A DNA stretch of 64,000 nt from Deinococcus yavapaiensis KR-236 (lineage in GTDB: Bacteria > Deinococcota > Deinococci > Deinococcales > Deinococcaceae). This document shows, in pieces, positions 58,312 to 64,000 of this stretch. A program made the translations under genes and the position numbers. The notes under the pieces are model-generated. The model was not told the origin of the DNA. It did not search any database and saw only the letters and a program-made list of their open reading frames with translations. Position 1 is the stretch's first letter. Every line of letters begins with the position of its first letter. The stretch covers positions 124,001-188,000 of the forward strand of contig NZ_QJSX01000011.1 in the NCBI RefSeq assembly GCF_003217515.1, read 5' to 3'.

Positions 58312-59652
58312 TCAGAGCAAGTCGTCGAGGTCGCGCACGTGCGCTTGCTTCTCGGATTCCTGCACCACGCGGTACTCGGCCAGCAACGTCGTGAGCCTGG
58401 TGTGACCGAGCGTCGCGGACACGACTTCCAAGGGTGCGCCTTTCGCGCGCATCAAACCGACGTACGTGCGGCGCAGCGCCTGGATACTCAAGACGTCGAC
58501 CCCGGCTTCGACGCACAAGCGCTTGAACGGCCGCCGCACGTTGTCCGGGTAGATCACGGACCCGTTGCGCGTCGTGAACACGAGGTCGGTGTCGTGCCAC
58601 GGCGAACCGGCCGCGATTTGACGTTCGCGCAGCGCTTCTTGCGCTCGGCGGTGCTCGCGAAGGCGGCGCAGCAAATGCGGCGGCAAGTACAACGTGCGGC
58701 GGCTCGCCTCGGTCTTCAACTCGCCGCGCGCGAGGCCGCGCGGCATTGGTCGGTGGCCTTTCGCCACCGAGGTCCTTTGAGCGTCCGCGGGCGTGGGGGC
58801 GGGCGCTTTCTTCACCGCTTCTTGCAGCGTCACGCGTCCAGTCCGAAGGTCCACGTCCGACCAACGCAAGCCGAGGGCTTCGCCACGTCGCGCACCGAGG
58901 GCCATATAGAACTCGTACAGGAATCCCTCGGGGTACTTGCGCAACACGGGCAGCAGCGCTGCGAGTTGCTCGGCCGTGTACGCCGTCTTCTCGCGGGCGC
59001 GGCCACTTGCGCGCGCTTCGATCTCGACGCTTTCCATGGGGTTCACGACGATCAAACCGTCGACCTTGGCAGTCTTGAATAGGTTGTGCACGACCGTCCG
59101 CACGAGCTTCAGGGTCGCGTTGGAAAGTTTCCTCGTAGGCTTCGCCTCCTTCGGAGGACGCGCGTTCTTGCGCGGCGGCTTGTTCGGGTCCCGCGGAGGA
59201 GCGGGCTTGGGCACGGACACGTGAGCGTCCTTCTTGAAGAGTGCGTCGAACATCTTCGACAAATGCGCTGGCCGCACTTTCTGAACGCGCATGCCGCCGA
59301 TCTCGGGCAGCACGTGGTTGTCGAGCAGCATGCGATAGTTCGCAAGGGTTTTCATGGCGCGCCCGCGGATTTCCTTTCGGTTCAACCACATGGTCGCGTA
59401 CTCCGCTACGGTTTGATCGTCACGGTCCACGATCAAACCAGTGTGATGTTGAGTGCGCAGTTTGGACACGGCGTTCAAGGCGGCTTCGTGACTGTCGACC
59501 GTCGCTGAGAACTTTTGGCCGTCGAGCATGATGCGGTAGCGGTAGCGGCCGTTCGCGGTCTTCTCGATGTTGCCTTCGCGGTTGGATCGCTTGTGCTTTC
59601 GTTCGTCCTTGCGGTTGCGCTTCGCGCCGTCGTTTGTGGTTCGTCTCGTCAC
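58312..59652 (-). CDS. tyrosine-family site-specific integrase
   Basis: A 446-residue phage-type integrase, adjacent to the right att repeat as expected. The arm-binding-like N-terminus (RYRYRIMLDGQKFSATVDSHEAA) is followed by a core-binding domain (TVAEYATMWLNRKEIRG) with a long Pro/Lys-rich insertion near residues 145-180, then a catalytic domain with the first Arg in ALGARRGEALGLRWSDV, QALRRTY (R394), LGHTRL (H417) and nucleophile Tyr427 in LLAEY. The HxxR histidine is Gln391, unusual but tolerated in some members. GTG 59652 is chosen for AAAGGAG upstream. Confidence 0.92.
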   Translation of the reverse strand: MTRRTTNDGAKRNRKDERKHKRSNREGNIEKTANGRYRYRIMLDGQKFSATVDSHEAALNAVSKLRTQHHTGLIVDRDDQTVAEYATMWLNRKEIRGRAMKTLANYRMLLDNHVLPEIGGMRVQKVRPAHLSKMFDALFKKDAHVSVPKPAPPRDPNKPPRKNARPPKEAKPTRKLSNATLKLVRTVVHNLFKTAKVDGLIVVNPMESVEIEARASGRAREKTAYTAEQLAALLPVLRKYPEGFLYEFYMALGARRGEALGLRWSDVDLRTGRVTLQEAVKKAPAPTPADAQRTSVAKGHRPMPRGLARGELKTEASRRTLYLPPHLLRRLREHRRAQEALRERQIAAGSPWHDTDLVFTTRNGSVIYPDNVRRPFKRLCVEAGVDVLSIQALRRTYVGLMRAKGAPLEVVSATLGHTRLTTLLAEYRVVQESEKQAHVRDLDDLL

Positions 59653-59680
59653 GTGGCTCCTTTCGCCTGTTTCGTCCAGC

Positions 59681-59708
59681 TTGACAAACGCTGGCAAACT
59701 AGGCAAAC
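59681..59708 (+). repeat. three GGCAAAC-type repeats, candidate integrase arm sites (right)
   Basis: TTGACAAAC (59681), CTGGCAAAC (59691) and TAGGCAAAC (59700) follow each other at 9-10 bp, just upstream of the integrase start and 119 bp inside the right repeat. They share ACAAAC/GGCAAAC with the left-end pair at 28,371. Confidence 0.55.
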
Positions 59709-59826
59709 GAAAAGTGGTGACGGCGGGATAATCAGGGATAGCGACACGACGACCGAAACACGTTGAAATCGACGAAAATCAGATTCGAGGTCGACCGTGC
59801 CGAACGAGAAAAATAGTTGAACGGCC

Positions 59827-59876
<50 letters not shown>

Positions 59877-59877
59877 C

Positions 59878-59898
59878 AACCCCGTCTTCGACGGGGTT
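59878..59898 (+). terminator. second copy of the tRNA terminator hairpin
   Basis: Stem AACCCCGTC/GACGGGGTT with a TTC loop and TTCTTTTCC after it, the counterpart of 28307-28329. It shows that similarity of the two ends continues beyond the perfect repeat and that the original tRNA terminator now lies on one of the two sides. Confidence 0.6.
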
Positions 59899-59941
59899 TC
59901 TTCTTTTCCAGAAACCCGAACGCACTTCCGAAGTCCCACTT

Positions 59942-59961
59942 GTGCCAAATCCGTGCCAAAT
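59942..59961 (+). repeat. paired GTGCCAAAT repeats, candidate arm sites of a second element
   Basis: GTGCCAAAT at 59942-59950 and 59953-59961, an 11-bp period, just beyond attR and immediately downstream of the broken second integrase. The reverse complement contains TTGGCAC, similar in style but different in sequence from the GGCAAAC set. Confidence 0.45.
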
Positions 59962-59968
59962 GTCCACG

Positions 59969-61251
59969 CTACGCCTCCTCACGCGTCAACTCCGATAAAC
60001 TCAGCGCCCAACGCTCATGCTCCGACTTGTACGTGTGCCCGTACCGCTTCCACGTGAAGTCCGGGTCTTCGTGACCCGACTTCTCACTGATGATCGTCAA
60101 CGGAGCGCCCACCGCGAGCATCAACGACGTGAACGTATGCCGAAGATCATGGATGCGAATCCGAGGCAGGCCCGCTTGATCGCACAGCATCACGAAGTGC
60201 CGCCTCAAGTTGTCTCCACGTTGAGGCGTGCCGACCGTCGAAGGAAACACCATGCCGTGCTCCTTCCAACGGCCGCCTTGCGCGGCCCGTTCGATTTGCT
60301 GCTGCTCACGGTGGTACATCAACAGCGCGTGGGCTTCGTCACTCAACGCCAGCGTTCGTCGGCTTTTCGCCGTTTTCGGAGTCGTCACGTTCCCCTTGTG
60401 GTCAAGGCTTTCCCGAACGTGCAGCTCTCGTTTCTCGAAGTCCACATTCGCCCACCGCAACGCGCACGCTTCCCCACGGCGCATGCCCGTATGCAGAAGC
60501 ATCAACAGCAAGCGACCCCATCGGTCTTCTTTTACAACCGGAGCGAATCGTCGAGCTTCCTCGCGCGTCCACACAGACGCCGTCCACTCGCGCGCGTCTT
60601 CGTCGCGCGGTCGCTCCGGCTTCACGATGTCGGCCACGTTACGGGGAATCAATTCCAACGTCATCGCGTGCTTCAGCGCGCTGTGCAGCACCACAGCACC
60701 ACATGCACTTTCTGCTGAGTGGGCGTGCCTTTGCCTTGCTTCGACAGCTCGCTGTAAAACGCGCTCAATTTCGCTGGCGTGAGTTCATGCAATCTCATCG
60801 CGCCCAGCAAAGGCACGATGTGCAGCCGCACATGACGCGCGTAATCGTCCCGGGTTTTCCGCGCGAGGCGTTGCTTTGAATTCAACCACTGGTCGGGCAA
60901 CGCTTCAATCGTGATTTTGCTCGGCGTGGCGAGCTTCCCTCCCTGGGCGGCCGCGAGCAACTCGTGCTTGGCCTGCCTCGCTGCCCGCATGCTTTTAATT
61001 TTGGAGGTTCGCGAGGATCGACTTCGAACTTCTCCTCCGCGGCCGGTGGGTTCGAGGTCCGACGCGGCGCGGTTCGCTGGTGTCGGCGCAGGGGCGTCGA
61101 AGTGCAAGGCGGCGACGGGAACGCGGAGGATGCGTTGTTTGATGTCGCCGTGAGGCGAGTGTCCATCACGAATGGCTCGATAGACGAGGGCTTTGTGCAC
61201 ACCGAGACGACGGACGGCTTCTTGAACCGTGACGTATGGCTGTCCGGTCAC
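59969..61251 (-). pseudogene. second tyrosine integrase fused to an HTH, frameshifted
   Basis: The 5' part (61251-60673) encodes an excisionase-type HTH, YVTVQEAVRRLGVHKALVYRAI, running into an integrase core-binding domain (ALPDQWLNSKQRLARKTRDDYARHVRLHIVPLLG). The 3' part (60694-59969) encodes the catalytic domain with TGMRRGEACALRW, IHDLRHTF, SGHEDPDFTWKRYGHTY. The two are out of frame because AGCACCAC is duplicated in tandem at 60687-60702; deleting one copy restores KVHVVLHSALKHAM. The usual arm domain is absent between HTH and core, suggesting an earlier fusion by deletion. It is a remnant of another element at the same tRNA site. Confidence 0.85.
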
Positions 61252-61481
61252 AGGCGTGCTCGTTCGGAACGTTACGCCAATTCTGTGCTCAATTCGAAGG
61301 TGAAGGGCTCGGTTTTGATCGTCTTATCGGATGAGCGTTTTGCAGGGCGCGTGGAAAAAGCATGTTTTGACGCGGTTTGGCCGTCGCCTTCGACCTTGCT
61401 GCTTGTTGGGTTTTCGCCTTCGCGGGAACGAGCGTCAAATGCACCTCAGAGATTGTCGCTTCATGCCAGACTTGATGCAGC

Positions 61482-64000
61482 ATGCTATCGGTGAACCTTC
61501 TCGTTCTCGGCCCACCGGTTGTGCAAGCGCATCCTCCCGTTCACCTGACATCACGTAAAGCGCTCGCGCTTCTCGTCATCCTCGCCCTCGAAGGACCTCG
61601 TTCACGCGAGGAACTCGCCAGGCTGTTATGGCGTGGCTCTCGTCCGCTCGCGCTGCAAAGCCTACGCAGCAGTCTAACCACTCTGCGCGTCGCACTCGGC
61701 GAACACGCGTCCCTTCTGTACATCGAACGCGACCGCGTGTTCCTCGACGACACGCGCCTGCACCTCGACGCGCGTCAGCTCGACACCGCCGGGGAGCACG
61801 AGTTGCTGACCTTGTGGCGCGGGCCTTTCCTGCAAGGACTCCGCATCCACGACAGCCCCGAATGGGACGATTGGGTCAACGAGTGGAGCGCTCGCCTGCA
61901 CGCGCGCTTTGAAGCGCGCGTGCAGCACGTCATGCGTCAACTGCTCCACGGCGAGCACTTCGACAAAGCGCTCAGCTTGGCGCGGCAAGTGCTCGCCGCC
62001 GATCCCTTCTCCGAGCAACGCGTCACCTTGATGCTTGACGCGCTCGTACAAGCTGGACGTGTCAGCGAAGCACGACAAGAAGCGAACGCTTTCGCGGAAC
62101 GTTTCAGCCGTGAGTTCGGTGAACCTCCCGCCTTGCCGTCCCTTCCAGAGTTGCCGGCCCCACCGCCCACCGCCCCTCCACGCACCAACCTCCACTTCGA
62201 ACGTACGCCTTTCATCGGTCGCACCGTCGAGCAAGCGCACGCGCGGAACGCCCTACGGCAATTCCGACTCGTCACGCTGCACGGCCAAGGTGGCCTGGGG
62301 AAAACACGTCTCGCGCGCACCATTGGTCGCACTTTGGCCGACGAGAGCGTATTCGAATACGTGGCGTTCGTGCCGATGGAAACGGCACGTGACATCAGCG
62401 AACTCCCGGAGCGTGTCGCCGCCACCCTCGGCCACATCATCTCGAACGTCAAGCGCCCGCTTGACGAACTCGCGGAACTTATCGGGCACCGACGCCTGCT
62501 GCTCATCCTCGACAACTTCGAGCAGTTGAGCGCGCAAGCGCTCGCACTCAACGAACTGCTCGGCCGCTGCCCACACCTACGGATTCTCGTCACCTCCCGA
62601 GAGCGTCTGCACCTCAAAGCGGAAGCCGTCTTACCGCTCACCCCGTTGGTCGTGCCAAGCGTGAACGCGGACGTCTCGTCAATGCGAGAAGCGGACGCCC
62701 TGCGCTTGTTCATGGAGCGCGCACAAAGCGCCCGCATCGACTTCACGCCCACCGAGGATATTTGGCCGCTCGTGCGGCGAGCGTGCGAACTCGTCGGCGG
62801 GTTACCGCTCGGGATCGAACTGGCGGCCGCGTGGACGAGCACGTGGCCGCTCGCGTTCATCGTGCAGGAACTCGAACGTGACCCGTTGGCGCTTCAGCAT
62901 CCGCTGCGAGACGCGTCACCACGGCAGCACAGCTTACGGTCATCGTTCGACTTATCCTGGCGGCTGCTGCGTGACGAGGACCGCCGAGTGCTTGAACGTT
63001 TATCCGTCTTCCACGGCGGCTTCACCCTCGAAGCCGCCCGAGAAGTGGCTGGCGCCACGCCGAACAGCCTCGCCGAACTCACGAGTAAAGCGCTCGTTCG
63101 CCTCGAGAGCGTCACACGCTATACCTTCCACCCGCTGCTGCGCGAGTACGCACGCGCGCATCTCGACGAACGACCAGAAGAGCGCGAGGCAGCGCTCGAC
63201 GCGCACGCGAAGTACTTCCTCAGCGCCTTGCGCAGTCCACGCATGACCGTTGGTGGCGCCGCATCACCGGAGTTGCTCGCGTTCGTGCGCGACGAGGACG
63301 CGAATTTGCTCGCGCTGCTGCCGTACTTGCAAGCCACGCGGCAGTACGAACACCTCACGGCCCTGGTCGAGCCGCTGCTGTGGCACTACCCGGCGACCGC
63401 GGGACCGAGCGGCTTCGGGTTCGCGTTGCACCTCTCCGAGGAGTTGCTGAACGCACTTCCGCACGATGACACGCACGCACTCACCGCCCGGCTCACCGTC
63501 ACGTCAAGCTACGCGTGGCTGCTGCTGTTCGTGGGAAGTTTAGGGGCGTCCATCCGCCTGTACGAAGACGCCGTCCGGCTGGCCCGCACGTTGCAAGACG
63601 ACGTCGCAGTTCAACGCGCCCTCGACGGCCTCGGCCAGGCGTTGTACCGCTCGGCACGCTCAGAAGAAGCGACGGTTGCGTTGGAGGATGCGGTGCGTCT
63701 CGCGGAACGCCAAGGCGACCCGTACCGATTGTTCCGATCGCTGAACAACTTGATGATGGCCGCCGGCATGTCCGATGACTTCGAGCGAGCCGGCAGCGCC
63801 GAGCAGCACGCTCGAAGTTTTCGAACACGTGGTGATGTGGCCGACGGCATGGACGTCGTGTGGTTCCTCACGAATGAAGGCGTCATACACCTTCTTCAAG
63901 GGCAGCACGACCGTGCCTTGACGTTATGGCAAGAAGGCCTCGACGTCGCCGCTCGGACCGGCATGCTCGGGCAACGAACGGTGCTGCACGCCCTTCGCGC
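61482..64000 (+). CDS. BTAD-domain transcriptional regulator with ATPase and TPR-like repeats (partial)
   Basis: Open from ATG 61482 to the right edge (839 codons). Residues 1-95 form an OmpR-like winged helix (TSRKALALLVILALEGPRSREELARLLW), and 100-215 a bacterial transcriptional activation domain (FDKALSLARQVLAADPFSEQRVTLMLDALVQ). From about 245 is a STAND/NB-ARC-type ATPase with Walker A LHGQGGLGKTRLAR, Walker B LLLILDNFEQL and RILVTSRERL, then helical TPR-like repeats. This SARP/AfsR-like architecture usually activates specialised or stress genes nearby. Target genes and the C-terminus lie outside the window. No clear ribosome binding site is seen; GTG 61491 is an alternative start. The 230 bp upstream show no gene. 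Confidence 0.85.
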   Translation, partial: MLSVNLLVLGPPVVQAHPPVHLTSRKALALLVILALEGPRSREELARLLWRGSRPLALQSLRSSLTTLRVALGEHASLLYIERDRVFLDDTRLHLDARQLDTAGEHELLTLWRGPFLQGLRIHDSPEWDDWVNEWSARLHARFEARVQHVMRQLLHGEHFDKALSLARQVLAADPFSEQRVTLMLDALVQAGRVSEARQEANAFAERFSREFGEPPALPSLPELPAPPPTAPPRTNLHFERTPFIGRTVEQAHARNALRQFRLVTLHGQGGLGKTRLARTIGRTLADESVFEYVAFVPMETARDISELPERVAATLGHIISNVKRPLDELAELIGHRRLLLILDNFEQLSAQALALNELLGRCPHLRILVTSRERLHLKAEAVLPLTPLVVPSVNADVSSMREADALRLFMERAQSARIDFTPTEDIWPLVRRACELVGGLPLGIELAAAWTSTWPLAFIVQELERDPLALQHPLRDASPRQHSLRSSFDLSWRLLRDEDRRVLERLSVFHGGFTLEAAREVAGATPNSLAELTSKALVRLESVTRYTFHPLLREYARAHLDERPEEREAALDAHAKYFLSALRSPRMTVGGAASPELLAFVRDEDANLLALLPYLQATRQYEHLTALVEPLLWHYPATAGPSGFGFALHLSEELLNALPHDDTHALTARLTVTSSYAWLLLFVGSLGASIRLYEDAVRLARTLQDDVAVQRALDGLGQALYRSARSEEATVALEDAVRLAERQGDPYRLFRSLNNLMMAAGMSDDFERAGSAEQHARSFRTRGDVADGMDVVWFLTNEGVIHLLQGQHDRALTLWQEGLDVAARTGMLGQRTVLHALR

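Overview
The window is high-GC DNA that reads as a Deinococcus chromosome. It carries bacillithiol synthesis (BshC), trehalose synthase, an SLH-domain envelope protein ending in a beta-barrel-like segment, and many genes whose start codon follows a TANNNT box by only 5-10 nt, the leaderless-mRNA pattern known from Deinococcus. Genus-level assignment is an inference from gene content.

Bases 1-28,200 are ordinary chromosome. A four-gene minus-strand operon runs Crp/Fnr regulator, bshC, a divergent ClC-type channel and an MFS transporter (5260 to 102). Facing it is a plus-strand operon of a ComB-like phosphatase, a WecG/TagA glycosyltransferase and a GNAT acetyltransferase, then a P450. Next come an amino-acid-type binding protein, a UgpC/MalK-type ATPase, a response regulator, secA, tsaD, a Tat-exported metallo-hydrolase, a BI-1 protein, treS, osmC, an SLH/collagen-like envelope protein, a hydrolase, a PAS histidine kinase with its response regulator, comF, a hemolysin-III protein and guaB.

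Bases 28,257-59,876 are a mobile island of about 31.6 kb inserted in a tRNA-Ala(CGC) gene. The complete tRNA is at the left end, and a 50-bp perfect copy of its 3' part marks the right end. A tyrosine integrase and an excisionase-like protein sit at the right end, and short repeats that look like integrase arm sites lie just inside both ends. The cargo is defence. On the left is an AAA ATPase/PLD-like gene pair on the minus strand. Next is a complete class 1 DISARM operon (drmD, drmMI, drmA, drmB, drmC), followed by an extra 5-methylcytosine methyltransferase and a convergent Vsr-type nuclease. The right half, nearly all on the minus strand, is the element's own module: a P-loop helicase-like protein, a small TubC-like protein, a replication-relaxation-like protein, an HTH/coiled-coil/membrane protein, a primase-polymerase, a TnpB-like RuvC nuclease with an intact catalytic triad, and small unknown genes. 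A frameshifted HNH gene lies among them.

The most striking signals are these. drmMI has a 1.4-kb AT-rich interior (30-37% GC in sampled lines against 63-73% outside) covering motif IV and the target-recognition region, as if its specificity module had been exchanged. The TnpB-like gene overlaps the primase gene. An adenine-methylase DISARM is coupled to a cytosine methylase and Vsr. The ATPase/PLD-like pair may be an undescribed defence module.

Bases 59,877-61,251 hold a remnant of a second element at the same tRNA site: an integrase fused to an N-terminal HTH and broken by an 8-bp tandem duplication, with its own pair of arm-like repeats. The window ends inside a BTAD/ATPase/TPR regulator.
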